From Deltaproteobacteria bacterium (GTDB lineage Bacteria > Desulfobacterota > Dissulfuribacteria > Dissulfuribacterales > QOAL01): 38,660 nt of DNA. The position numbers and the translations under genes were made by a program. Where the stretch lies: contig JALXCD010000109.1 in NCBI GenBank assembly GCA_026991135.1, forward strand, positions 12,284 through 50,943, in the 5' to 3' direction. The notes under the pieces were generated by a model that saw nothing but the letters and a program-made list of their open reading frames with translations, was not told the DNA's origin and ran no database searches. Below, one piece after another: positions 1-9,250 of the stretch. Positions within the stretch are counted from its first letter, which is position 1. Each line of letters begins with the position of its first letter.

Positions 1-192
1 GAGTTGTGGAATTTTTGAAGAAATGCTATCAATTTCTCCCATTCTCACCGACAAAAATAGATACCAAAAAAGGGCAATGGGAATAATCCAGGAAATCACC
101 AAAATTAGTATCTTTTGCCACAAGGGCATTGAATAGACTGTATCAAATATTGTAGATGGGATTTTTAATTGTAGATTTGTCTTTAAAGGCAT
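1..192 (-). CDS. pilO: Type IV pilus inner-membrane protein PilO, N-terminal part (truncated by window edge)
   Basis: Manual reverse translation gives MPLKTNLQLKIPSTIFDTVYSMPLWQKILILVISWIIPIALFWYLFLSVRMGEIDSISSKIPQL: cytoplasmic start, one TM segment, then coiled coil. It lies directly downstream of pilM-pilN. Confidence 0.7.
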   Translation of the reverse strand, partial: MPLKTNLQLKIPSTIFDTVYSMPLWQKILILVISWIIPIALFWYLFLSVRMGEIDSISSKIPQL

Positions 193-201
193 ATTTTCTT
201 G

Positions 202-744
202 TTAACTCCTTAAATCTACAGTCAAATCAAATGACATGAGTTCATGTCCCTGAATATTTTTCCGCCTTGTGGTATTTAATTTCACCTTTTTTGTGAATTT
301 GGAGGCATCCAGACGCCTCATAAACAATGCAACAGTATGGTTATCCATGGCGATACCAGAAACATGAAGAGTTTCTCCCTTAAGGCTCAAGTTTGTTAGC
401 CACATCCTGTTAATTGGTAAAGAAGTGACCACCTCATCCAAAATTTTGACTGTTTTGGTCCTACCTTGTTGTAATTTTTCAATGGCTGAAAATTTTGTTT
501 CAATCTCTTTGCTTTTTTTCTTAACCTGGTTGATTTTTTTATTTACATATGAAAGTTTAGCCTTCCTTGCTTCTAATTTTTTTAACTCTTCTCTTTGAAT
601 AGAAACCTTTCCCTGAATGGCAAAACCAACAGCAAAAAGGGAAACCGACAACAGAATTAATGAAAGAAAATAAATGGATATCTGCTGTCTAACACTCTCT
701 CTTTTTTTCCATTCCCTTACTGGTAATAGGTTGATGGCAATCAC
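202..744 (-). CDS. pilN: Type IV pilus assembly protein PilN
   Basis: 180 aa; starts MIAINLLPVREWKKRE, single TM, coiled coil, 'ASLPINRMWLTNLSLKGETLHVSGIA'-type PilN fold; overlaps the pilM stop. Confidence 0.9.
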   Translation of the reverse strand: MIAINLLPVREWKKRESVRQQISIYFLSLILLSVSLFAVGFAIQGKVSIQREELKKLEARKAKLSYVNKKINQVKKKSKEIETKFSAIEKLQQGRTKTVKILDEVVTSLPINRMWLTNLSLKGETLHVSGIAMDNHTVALFMRRLDASKFTKKVKLNTTRRKNIQGHELMSFDLTVDLRS

Positions 745-1814
745 TATTCGACACTCCTTAGGGCAAGACCTGAGGCAATGGCCATTTGGGGCTCTATTCT
801 CTCAACATATTTTTTATCAATTTCCTTTGGTATAATCAGTTCTGAGAGACAGTTAAACTTTTTAGTCTTAAGTCCCAATTTTTTGGAAAATCTTGTCTCT
901 ATTCCACTTAAAAGAGCAGTTCCCCCACTTAAAAATATACATGTTGGCTGACCTTCATTTGGTGAGCTGGCTTTATAAAAATTTATTGCCTTACCAACTT
1001 CTTCAACCCAAAGATCCACAATTCTTACAATGGTCTCACTTACTTCCTTTTTTAAAAGGTTATCTTTTGTACCGATGATCTTGACTTTTTCCGCTTCCAG
1101 ATTGTTTAAACCTGTGGCCTCTTCTATTGCCTCTGTTAGATGCTCTCCTCCAAAGGCCATATCCCTTGTAAAGACAGGCATACCGGATTTAACGATGTTA
1201 AGATTTGTCTTTGTGGCGCCAATATCAATTAAGACTGCCGCCTCTTCGCTCCTGCCATATGCCATTTCAAAGGCATTTGTGAGACAAAAGGCGTCAACAT
1301 CAATTATAGAAGGGATAAGACCGATGGATTCCAAAAGATCTGCATATTCATCCACAATTTCCTTTTTTGCTGCCACCAAAAATATGTCACTTTCACCCTT
1401 TTCCTCATCCATTTTCAAAATGCTAAAATCGATATAGACCTCTTCAATTTCAAAGGGTACATATTTTTCAGATTCAATTATAAGATTTTCCTCGATCTCT
1501 CGTTCAGTGAGATAAGGGACATTTATTCTCTTTACAATTACAGAATATCCAGAAATGGATGCAGAAACCCTTTTCAATTTTGGTGCACAGTTGGAAATTA
1601 AATTTTTAAGACATTCCTCTACTATCTCTCGATCCTTTAGGGAACCATCTATCACTGCCCCTTTTGGAACTAGAGTCCTTCCAACCGTCTTAAGACATCT
1701 TTTGTCTCCAGAACCCTCAAACTCGATAAGTTTTATGGTATGAGAACCTATATCTATTCCAAGGGTAGGTTTTTGTTTTGGCTTAAAAAATGATTTCAAG
1801 GAAAAACTTTTCAT
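744..1814 (-). CDS. pilM: Type IV pilus assembly actin-like ATPase PilM
   Basis: 356 aa; LGIDIGSHTIKLIE, 'VLIDIGATKTNLNIV' and 'IFLSGGTALLSG' actin-fold phosphate motifs. Confidence 0.95.
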   Translation of the reverse strand: MKSFSLKSFFKPKQKPTLGIDIGSHTIKLIEFEGSGDKRCLKTVGRTLVPKGAVIDGSLKDREIVEECLKNLISNCAPKLKRVSASISGYSVIVKRINVPYLTEREIEENLIIESEKYVPFEIEEVYIDFSILKMDEEKGESDIFLVAAKKEIVDEYADLLESIGLIPSIIDVDAFCLTNAFEMAYGRSEEAAVLIDIGATKTNLNIVKSGMPVFTRDMAFGGEHLTEAIEEATGLNNLEAEKVKIIGTKDNLLKKEVSETIVRIVDLWVEEVGKAINFYKASSPNEGQPTCIFLSGGTALLSGIETRFSKKLGLKTKKFNCLSELIIPKEIDKKYVERIEPQMAIASGLALRSVE

Positions 1815-1983
1815 TGCAATTTTATCTTTCCCTTTTGTTTATGTATTAAACGGTTCGGCTTCATTTATTTTTTTCTTAAGCACATTAAAAAAACTTGTCT
1901 TAATAAAATTGAAAGTTATCATTAGAGGTCTTATCTTAGGCATCTTGTTATAATCTTTAAAAATTACTCAAATAATTTTAACC

Positions 1984-3780
1984 ATGTTTGATATTGAACG
2001 AATAAGAAACTTTTCAATAATTGCCCACATAGACCATGGAAAATCCACCTTGGCAGACAGAATCCTAGAATATACGGGCAGTGTTACAGCTCGGGAAATG
2101 AAAAAGCAATTTCTGGACCAAATGGATCTTGAAAGGGAAAGGGGCATTACCATAAAAGCCCAAACAGCGCGTCTATTCTATGATGCCAGGGATGGAAATA
2201 GATACCTTTTAAATTTGATAGATACCCCTGGGCATGTTGATTTTTCCTATGAAGTGTCAAGAAGTCTAGCAGCTTGTGAAGGCGCACTCCTTGTGGTGGA
2301 CGCAACCCAGGGGGTGGAGGCCCAGACCCTTGCAAACGTATATCTTGCCCTTGAAAACGACCTTGAAATCATACCTGTTATAAACAAGATTGATCTTCCA
2401 AGCGCTGATCCTGAAGGCGTTGCAAGACAGGTGGAGGAAATTATCGGCCTTGATGCCTCTGATGCTATTTTTGTGAGTGCAAAGGAGGGCATAGGCACAA
2501 AAGACGTCTTAGAGGCTATAGTAAATAAAATCCCTCCGCCAAAGGGCAAATCTAATAACCCCTTGCAGGCTCTTATATTTGACTCATGGTTTGATTCCTA
2601 TCAAGGCGCCATAGTCCTGGTGAGAGTTGTTGAAGGGACTCTTAAAAAAGGAATGGGCCTTATGATGATGTCAAACGGCAAAAAATATGAGGCCCTAAGG
2701 ATAGGCGTATTTGCTCCTCACAGTGTGGATGTTGAAGCCCTTGGACCAGGAGAAGTGGGATTTGTTGTGGCCGGTATTAAAAACGTAAGGGACACCCAAA
2801 TTGGCGACACCCTTACAGATTCGAAAAGGCCTGCAAAGGAGCCCCTTCCAGGTTTTAAGCCTGTAAAACCAATGGTCTTTTGTGGACTTTATCCTGTGGA
2901 TTCGAATCAGTACGATCAACTAAAGGAGGCGGTGGAAAAGCTCTGGCTAAATGACCCTGCCTTTTCATACGAGCCGGAAAGCTCTGCCGCCCTGGGTTTT
3001 GGTTTTAGATGCGGGTTTTTGGGACTTTTACACATGGATATTGTGCAAGAAAGACTTGAAAGGGAATTTGAGCTTCAGCTTATCACCACGGCACCTGCTG
3101 TTGCATACAGAGTTGAGCTTACATCAGGCGAAAGGACCACCATTCACAACCCGGCACAGATGCCAGAGGCAGGAAAGATTAAATCCATTTATGAACCCTT
3201 TGTGGAAATGGAGATATATGTCCCAAAGGAATTTGTGGGACCTGTCATGACCCTTTGTGATGAAAAAAGAGGAAAGCAAAAGGACATGACCTATTTGACT
3301 GCCGAAAGGGTCCTTTTAAAGTACGAACTTCCCTTTAATGAAATTGTCCTTGACTTTTACGATAGACTCAAATCAATAAGCCGAGGCTATGCCTCCATCG
3401 ACTATGACTTCCTTGATTATAGACCAGCAAATCTGGTGAAGCTTGATATCCTTATAAACAAGCAGCCTGTTGACGCCTTGTCTGTAATCGTACACAAGGA
3501 CAAGGCCTATTACAGGGGAAGGGAACTTGTGTCAAAACTCAGAAAGATTATTCCAAGGCAGCTTTTTGAGGTGGTAATACAGGCAGCCATAGGAAGTAAG
3601 GTCATTGCAAGGGAACGCATACCTCCCTTAAGAAAGGATGTCACTGCCAAATGTTATGGCGGAGATATCACAAGAAAGAGAAAGCTTCTTGAAAAACAAA
3701 AGGCTGGCAAAAAGAGGATGAAACAGGTGGGGCAAGTGGAAATTCCCCAGGAGGCCTTTTTGAGTGTTCTAAAGGTGTGA
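1984..3780 (+). CDS. lepA: Elongation factor 4 (LepA/EF4 GTPase)
   Basis: 598 aa; [58 protein letters not shown]-terminal LepA domain. Confidence 0.98.
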   Translation: MFDIERIRNFSIIAHIDHGKSTLADRILEYTGSVTAREMKKQFLDQMDLERERGITIKAQTARLFYDARDGNRYLLNLIDTPGHVDFSYEVSRSLAACEGALLVVDATQGVEAQTLANVYLALENDLEIIPVINKIDLPSADPEGVARQVEEIIGLDASDAIFVSAKEGIGTKDVLEAIVNKIPPPKGKSNNPLQALIFDSWFDSYQGAIVLVRVVEGTLKKGMGLMMMSNGKKYEALRIGVFAPHSVDVEALGPGEVGFVVAGIKNVRDTQIGDTLTDSKRPAKEPLPGFKPVKPMVFCGLYPVDSNQYDQLKEAVEKLWLNDPAFSYEPESSAALGFGFRCGFLGLLHMDIVQERLEREFELQLITTAPAVAYRVELTSGERTTIHNPAQMPEAGKIKSIYEPFVEMEIYVPKEFVGPVMTLCDEKRGKQKDMTYLTAERVLLKYELPFNEIVLDFYDRLKSISRGYASIDYDFLDYRPANLVKLDILINKQPVDALSVIVHKDKAYYRGRELVSKLRKIIPRQLFEVVIQAAIGSKVIARERIPPLRKDVTAKCYGGDITRKRKLLEKQKAGKKRMKQVGQVEIPQEAFLSVLKV

Positions 3781-3945
3781 TTCATAAAATTCCTGGCAGT
3801 CTTTTAGGAAAGGGATTTTGGAGTTTTGCCTTTTTTATGGAAAAATGGGCAAAGGGATAAAAATTTTATTGAAATCTTTCATGAAGACGGGAAACTTTCG
3901 AAAATTTTTTGAAATCAGTTTTACATGTTTAGGGTAAAAGCCAAA

Positions 3946-6762
3946 TCAACTGGATAACTTTTTCGCCAAATCATCCAAAAGCTCTTTGCATCCTTTTGTA
4001 TCCGGGTGTGCATCCCCCAAAGCTGAAAGCCATATATCATAGGCCTTCTGGGCTAGATCAAGGGCCTTTTCATAATGGTGCAGGTCCCTATAAACATTCG
4101 CTAAATTGAACTGCCGAATGGCCACGACAGGGTGATTGGGGCCAAAGTTCTTTAGATCAGACGCCAAGGCCTCTTTCAGTAAATCTCGAGCCCTTTTACA
4201 ATCGCCTAAAGCCTGGTAAACAGTCGCCAAATTGTTCTTTCGAACGGCCACCTGTGGATGATCCGGGCCAAAGTTCTTTAAATCAGACGCTAGGGCCTCC
4301 TCCAGTAATTTACGAGCCCTTTCATTATCGCCCAAATCCTCGTAAACTAGCGCCAAATTGGACTTTCGAACGGCCACCCGCGAATGATCCGGGCCAAAGT
4401 TCTCTAAATCAGACGCCAGGGACTCTTCCAGTAATTTACGTGCCCTTTTATATTCGCCTAAAGCCCAGTAAACAGTCGCCAAATTGTTCTTTCGAACGGC
4501 CACATCGGGATGATCCGGGCCAAAGTTCTTTAGATCAGATGCTAGGGATTCTTCCAGTAAATCTCGAGCCCTTTCATAATCGCCTAAAGCCCGGTAAACT
4601 AGCCCCAAATTGGACTTTTGAACGGCCACCCGCGAATGATCCGGGCCAAAGTTCTCTAAATCAGACGCCAGGGACTCTTCCAGTAATTTACGAGCCCTTT
4701 TATATTCGCCTAAAGCCCAGTAAACAGTCGCCAAATTGGACTTGTCAAGCGCCACATCGGGATGATCCGGGCCAAAGTTCTTTAGATCAGATGCCAGGGA
4801 TTCTTCCAGTAAATCTCGAGCCCTTTCATAGTCGCCTAAATCCCTGTAAACTAGCGCCAAATTGTTCTTTCGAACGGCCACATCGGGATGATCCGGACCA
4901 AAGTTCTTTAAATCAGACGCAAGGGCTTCTTCCAGTAATTTACGAGCCCTTTCATATTCGCCTAAATCCTCGTAAACTAGCGCCAAATTGGACTTTCGAA
5001 CGGCCACCCGCAGATGATCCGGGCCAAAGTTCTTTAGATCAGACGCAAGGGCCTCCTTCAGTAAATCACGGGCCCTTTTATAATCGCCCATTTCTCTATA
5101 AACCAATGCTAGGTTATTTTGTAAAAGGGCCTTTTGAGGGGATGTGTCATCTGGAATCCTTTTTAAGAGCGCCTCTCCAAAGGGAATGTATTGAAACTTA
5201 TCAACAGGATTGTCCTTGGTTTCATCAATATCCAACAAATCCGTTACAGACTCAATTAAAAACTTAAGGTCTTTTAAACCGACCTTGAGCTTTAGGGAAA
5301 GGGCTTCTGAAAGGACAGGGTGCATTTTATAGCGGTCACTTTCCTTTTCTTTCAATATAAAGCCCTTTTCATAAAGGCCTTCCAGGTAACCGGCAAAATC
5401 CTCCTCCCATTCCAGTTTCTCAACCTTTAAAAGGGAGGTAAGAAAATCGTATTCAATAAAGGCCGTGGGAAGGGCAGTAAACTGCTTTAATATGTAAATC
5501 TCCCTTTCATCAAGATTACTTAGATCAAAAATACTACTTAGGTAGCTTTTAATGCGTTCGATCTTTTTTTTGGAATGGAGCACACTGACATTTGCCTTGG
5601 CATCCAAGGTCAAGGCTTCCAATATCTTATCAAAGTCCCAGTGATTCCTACTGGATGACTTGGCCAAAATTTCAACAGTAAGGGTGTGCCTTTCCACCCT
5701 GTTTACAATGATGCGCACCTGGTCCCTTGCAAGTTCTGAATTATGCCTTTTAAAAAGGTCAATGGCCTCTTCTTCATCTAAAAAATCAAGCTCAATGATA
5801 TGAAAGCGGGGGATGCGCTCCCGGGAGATAACAAGAAGATGCCAGCCAGGCGGCCATGGCAATAGGTCATAATAACGGGCCAGTTCCTCCCTGGCATTGT
5901 CCAGGACCAGCAGCTTGGGCCCTTTGCTCTCCAGGGTGCGGAGCCTGTTTAAACAGGCCTCCATTTGGTCACTTGGAGGAAAATCTCTAAGGCCAAGGTT
6001 TTCCATCAGGGAAAAATTGGTTTTTATGGCCTCTTCAAAGGAATCTTCAATGGTAAGCCACAGGATGTGGTCATATTCTTCGTAGTATTCATCTACATAT
6101 ACGGCAGCAAGGGTTGTTTTCCCAATTCCACCCATCCCGTTTATAAGTGCGGTTACCCTGTTTTTTAAAAGGGCCTGGCGCAAATCTTCAAGGTCCCCTT
6201 CCCGGCCGACAATCTCCCTTTTGGGGACCCTTACAGGAGGGGTTATCTCCTTGGGAATTTTTGAAGGCTTGCCTTCAGACCCTTCAAGTATTTTAAAGAG
6301 GCTGTCTATTTTTAGAGAGATTTCCGTAAGTTTAAGGGCATTATTAAATATTTGGGATTTATAGTTTTCATCTACTTCCAGCTTTTTAAGCTCTTTATTA
6401 TCTGCAACCTTTTCATTAAAAATTTCAATAAACTTTTGTAATTGTTCCTTGGTAGGGGGGATAATATGGGGATTTTTTTTAAGTTCCCTTTTTAGTTTTT
6501 TCTCATCTATTTTGTAGCCGCCCTTGGCGACAAATCTAAATTTTAGAAGTTCATCAACAATGATCTGGGATTCGTAAAAGGGGAATCTATCGCCTTCATC
6601 TTTTATGGGATATTTCTTTTTGAATTCCTCAATGGTTTCATATATGACCTTGGTAAGATTGTCTTCAAAACTCTTTCTGTCTGAAAATATCCTGTCAAGG
6701 CCTTTATTAAAGGCATAGGTGGCAATGCTATTTGCAACTAGGGAGGCGACCGTATCAAGCAT
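3946..6762 (-). CDS. NB-ARC (STAND) NTPase with C-terminal array of kinesin-light-chain-like TPR repeats
   Basis: 938 aa; Walker A 'INGMGGIGKTTLA', Walker B 'PKLLVLDNA', followed by nine 42-aa TPR units (e.g. AVRKNNLALVYRDLGDYERARDLLEESLASDLKNFGPDHPDV). The ~160-aa N-terminal region has no motif I recognise. Confidence 0.93.
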   Translation of the reverse strand: MLDTVASLVANSIATYAFNKGLDRIFSDRKSFEDNLTKVIYETIEEFKKKYPIKDEGDRFPFYESQIIVDELLKFRFVAKGGYKIDEKKLKRELKKNPHIIPPTKEQLQKFIEIFNEKVADNKELKKLEVDENYKSQIFNNALKLTEISLKIDSLFKILEGSEGKPSKIPKEITPPVRVPKREIVGREGDLEDLRQALLKNRVTALINGMGGIGKTTLAAVYVDEYYEEYDHILWLTIEDSFEEAIKTNFSLMENLGLRDFPPSDQMEACLNRLRTLESKGPKLLVLDNAREELARYYDLLPWPPGWHLLVISRERIPRFHIIELDFLDEEEAIDLFKRHNSELARDQVRIIVNRVERHTLTVEILAKSSSRNHWDFDKILEALTLDAKANVSVLHSKKKIERIKSYLSSIFDLSNLDEREIYILKQFTALPTAFIEYDFLTSLLKVEKLEWEEDFAGYLEGLYEKGFILKEKESDRYKMHPVLSEALSLKLKVGLKDLKFLIESVTDLLDIDETKDNPVDKFQYIPFGEALLKRIPDDTSPQKALLQNNLALVYREMGDYKRARDLLKEALASDLKNFGPDHLRVAVRKSNLALVYEDLGEYERARKLLEEALASDLKNFGPDHPDVAVRKNNLALVYRDLGDYERARDLLEESLASDLKNFGPDHPDVALDKSNLATVYWALGEYKRARKLLEESLASDLENFGPDHSRVAVQKSNLGLVYRALGDYERARDLLEESLASDLKNFGPDHPDVAVRKNNLATVYWALGEYKRARKLLEESLASDLENFGPDHSRVAVRKSNLALVYEDLGDNERARKLLEEALASDLKNFGPDHPQVAVRKNNLATVYQALGDCKRARDLLKEALASDLKNFGPNHPVVAIRQFNLANVYRDLHHYEKALDLAQKAYDIWLSALGDAHPDTKGCKELLDDLAKKLSS
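4000..5137 (-). repeat. In-frame tandem 126-bp repeat (9 units) encoding TPRs
   Basis: 'gatccgggccaaagttct(t/c)ta(a/g)atcaga(c/t)gc' recurs every ~126 bp, with near-identical flanks, from about 4.1 to 5.05 kb. The terminal units are more diverged. Confidence 0.93.
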
Positions 6763-6979
6763 GGTAAAAAGATACCTTTATTTTGGCCCTAAAAAAGGTT
6801 TCAACATGCCCAAAAAAGCCATTTAGACACCCTTTTTACGATTTTTTCCTAAATTTTAACAAAAAATATTATAAACATTTTCTTATTTGATCATCAAGCG
6901 AAAGGATAAAGAAAAAAACGGGTTTAAGTTATTAGTGGCCCTGGCCCTTTTCAAAGGCTGTTGCAATATCTATCCATGA

Positions 6980-6994
6980 GGGCTAACATAGCCC
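6980..6994 (+). promoter_or_regulatory. Perfect 6-bp-stem hairpin just upstream of lepB start
   Basis: GGGCTA-ACA-TAGCCC at 6980-6994; lepB ATG at 7004. Confidence 0.4.
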
Positions 6995-7003
6995 ACCAAG
7001 AAA

Positions 7004-7630
7004 ATGGAAAATTCAAAAGACAAATTCATATCCACACTCAAGGAATATGCCCAGGCAATTGTAATTGCCCTTATTCTGGCCCTTTTTATAAGGACATTTG
7101 TGGTCCAGGCCTTTAAGATCCCCTCTGGCTCCATGATAAAAACCCTTTTGATAGGAGACCACATCCTTGTAAATAAATTCATCTACGGGGTCAAAAACCC
7201 CTTTACCCGTGTGACCTGGATACCAATAGACAGTCCCCATAGGGGGGATGTGGTGGTTTTCATCTTTCCAATGGATAGAAGTAAGGACTTTATCAAAAGG
7301 GTTATCGGCCTTCCAGGAGATGAGATAAAGATAGTGAACAAAAAGGTCTATGTTAATGGAAGGCCCTTTGTTGACCCCCCTGGGGTTCAGCACACAGATC
7401 CTAATATTCTTCCTGCAAGCGTAAGCCCAAGGGACAACTTTGGCCCAATAAAGGTTCCGCCAGGAAAGATATTTGTCATGGGAGACAACAGGGATCAAAG
7501 CTTTGACAGCAGATTCTGGGGGTTTGTGCCCCTAAAGGACGTAAAGGGAAAGGCATTTATCATTTACTGGAGCTGGGATTCTGAAAGGTTTGCCCCAAGG
7601 CTTGGAAGGATTGGTCATCTTATTCATTAA
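7004..7630 (+). CDS. lepB: Signal peptidase I
   Basis: 208 aa; N-terminal TM, 'KIPSGSMIKTLLIGDHILVNK' (catalytic Ser box), 'DFIKRVIGLPGDEI' (catalytic Lys box), 'VMGDNRDQSFDSRFWGFV'. Confidence 0.97.
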   Translation: MENSKDKFISTLKEYAQAIVIALILALFIRTFVVQAFKIPSGSMIKTLLIGDHILVNKFIYGVKNPFTRVTWIPIDSPHRGDVVVFIFPMDRSKDFIKRVIGLPGDEIKIVNKKVYVNGRPFVDPPGVQHTDPNILPASVSPRDNFGPIKVPPGKIFVMGDNRDQSFDSRFWGFVPLKDVKGKAFIIYWSWDSERFAPRLGRIGHLIH

Positions 7631-7697
7631 CTGAAGTTTCAGGAAAGCTTAAGTTAATCTTGTATTTTCCCCTTCTTGAGATTAGTTTATTTGCCCC

Positions 7698-8009
7698 ATG
7701 AAACCGGATAAATGGAAGGCAATAGATAGGGCCAGAAGGATTCTCGGCCTCACAGACAAGGCCACCAGGAACGAGATAAGACAGGCATATATGCGCGCCT
7801 GCAAGCTGAATCATCCTGATATTGCCTCCTCCAGCCAGGATACTGAAAGGGAAATTGCAAGGATTAATGCAGCCTATCGCCTCTTGATGGAATATGCAGA
7901 CAACTATCGGATAAACTTTATGCCCAATGAGGACGGCATGGACGACACGGACTGGTGGTTTTACCATTTTGGACAGGATCCAATATGGGCCGGAGAACAA
8001 GAGGAGTAA
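7698..8009 (+). CDS. Short J-domain (DnaJ-like) protein
   Basis: 103 aa; J-domain with the HPD tripeptide ([14 protein letters not shown]); no Zn-finger or C-terminal DnaJ domains. Confidence 0.85.
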   Translation: MKPDKWKAIDRARRILGLTDKATRNEIRQAYMRACKLNHPDIASSSQDTEREIARINAAYRLLMEYADNYRINFMPNEDGMDDTDWWFYHFGQDPIWAGEQEE

Positions 8010-8011
8010 AG

Positions 8012-9244
8012 ATGGCACTTGTAATTCAGAAATACGGTGGAACATCTGTTGCAAACACCAACAGGATAAAGAGGGTTGCAGAAAGGGTAATTGAGCGAAA
8101 AAGACAGGGGGATGACATAGTTGTTGTCCTTTCTGCCATGGCAGGACAAACCAATTACCTCATAAACCTTGCCCTTGAAATGCAGCCCCAGCCTGACAAA
8201 AGGGAACTGGATGTGCTTTTGTCCACTGGAGAGCAGGTTACAATTGCCCTTTTTTCCATGGCAGTGAAAAACCTTGGTTTTGATGCAGAGTCCTTTCTGG
8301 GCTTTCAAATACCCATTGAGACCGATACTGCCCATACCAAGGCAAGGATAAAAAATATCCCCACAGAAAGGCTCAAAAGGGCCCTGAAGGAGGGGAAAAT
8401 TCCGGTGGTTGCAGGTTTTCAGGGAATCGATGCCTCCGGAAGCATCACCACCCTGGGAAGGGGGGGCTCGGATACAACGGCAGTTGCAGTGGCGGTTGCC
8501 CTTAAGGCAGATGTTTGCGAAATATATACAGATGTGGACGGGGTCTATACAACTGATCCGAACATCTGTCCAAGCGCCAGGAAGATAGAAAGGATTTCCT
8601 ATGAGGAGATGCTTGAGATGGCAAGCCTTGGGGCCAAGGTCCTTGAGATTCGCTCTGTTGAGTTTGCCATGAGATACAACATGCCCCTTCATGTCCGGTC
8701 AAGCTTTACCAACAGCCCTGGTACAATGGTAGTCAAGGAGGATAAATCCATGGAAGACGTATTGGTTTCTGCAGTAACCTATAGCAGGGATGAGGCCAGA
8801 ATCACTGTAAAAAAGGTACCTGATAAACCTGGTATTGCAGCAGCGCTTTTTAGCCCCATTTCAGAGGCCAATATAGTGGTAGATATGATTATCCAGAATA
8901 CCAGGGAAGGAAACCTAACCGATATGACATTTACGGTTCCCAAAAATGACCTAGAACAGGCATTGGAAATAGTCAAAAAGACTGCTGAAAAAATAGGGGC
9001 AGAGGCAGTCGTTGGTGACAAAAACATTGCAAAGGTTTCAATTATAGGGGTTGGTATGAGAAATCATGCAGGTGTCGCCAGCAAGATGTTTGATATCCTA
9101 GCAAGACATGGCATAAATATCTTAATGATTAGTACTTCTGAAATTAAGGTTTCATGTGTTATTGATGAAAAGTTTACTGAGCTTGCAGTAAGGGCCCTTC
9201 ATGAAGGTTTTGGCCTGGACAAAGAGGGCTTTAGTGAGGGTTAA
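8012..9244 (+). CDS. lysC: Aspartate kinase
   Basis: Likely start ATG 8012 ([20 protein letters not shown]) preceded by GAGGAG; '[35 protein letters not shown]'; two C-terminal ACT domains. The supplied ORF start at 7955 overlaps the J-domain gene and is probably too early. Confidence 0.96.
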   Translation: MALVIQKYGGTSVANTNRIKRVAERVIERKRQGDDIVVVLSAMAGQTNYLINLALEMQPQPDKRELDVLLSTGEQVTIALFSMAVKNLGFDAESFLGFQIPIETDTAHTKARIKNIPTERLKRALKEGKIPVVAGFQGIDASGSITTLGRGGSDTTAVAVAVALKADVCEIYTDVDGVYTTDPNICPSARKIERISYEEMLEMASLGAKVLEIRSVEFAMRYNMPLHVRSSFTNSPGTMVVKEDKSMEDVLVSAVTYSRDEARITVKKVPDKPGIAAALFSPISEANIVVDMIIQNTREGNLTDMTFTVPKNDLEQALEIVKKTAEKIGAEAVVGDKNIAKVSIIGVGMRNHAGVASKMFDILARHGINILMISTSEIKVSCVIDEKFTELAVRALHEGFGLDKEGFSEG

Positions 9245-9250
9245 TGAAAA

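Noticed and set aside
4000-5137. CRISPR-like periodic repeats
   Set aside because: The periodicity is an in-frame coding TPR repeat (126 bp) with no separate unique spacers and no cas genes.
4254-5267. 337-aa plus-strand ORF with repetitive DDPGQSSLNQT… protein
   Set aside because: Antisense shadow of the 126-bp in-frame TPR repeat. Because 126 is divisible by 3, an open antisense frame propagates through all units. No RBS and no protein-like composition.
7013-7498. 161-aa minus-strand ORF antisense to lepB
   Set aside because: Antisense to a clear signal peptidase I gene; no recognisable motif.
7961-8692. 243-aa minus-strand ORF antisense to lysC
   Set aside because: Overlaps a confidently identified aspartate kinase on the other strand; translation is Cys/His-rich and non-protein-like.
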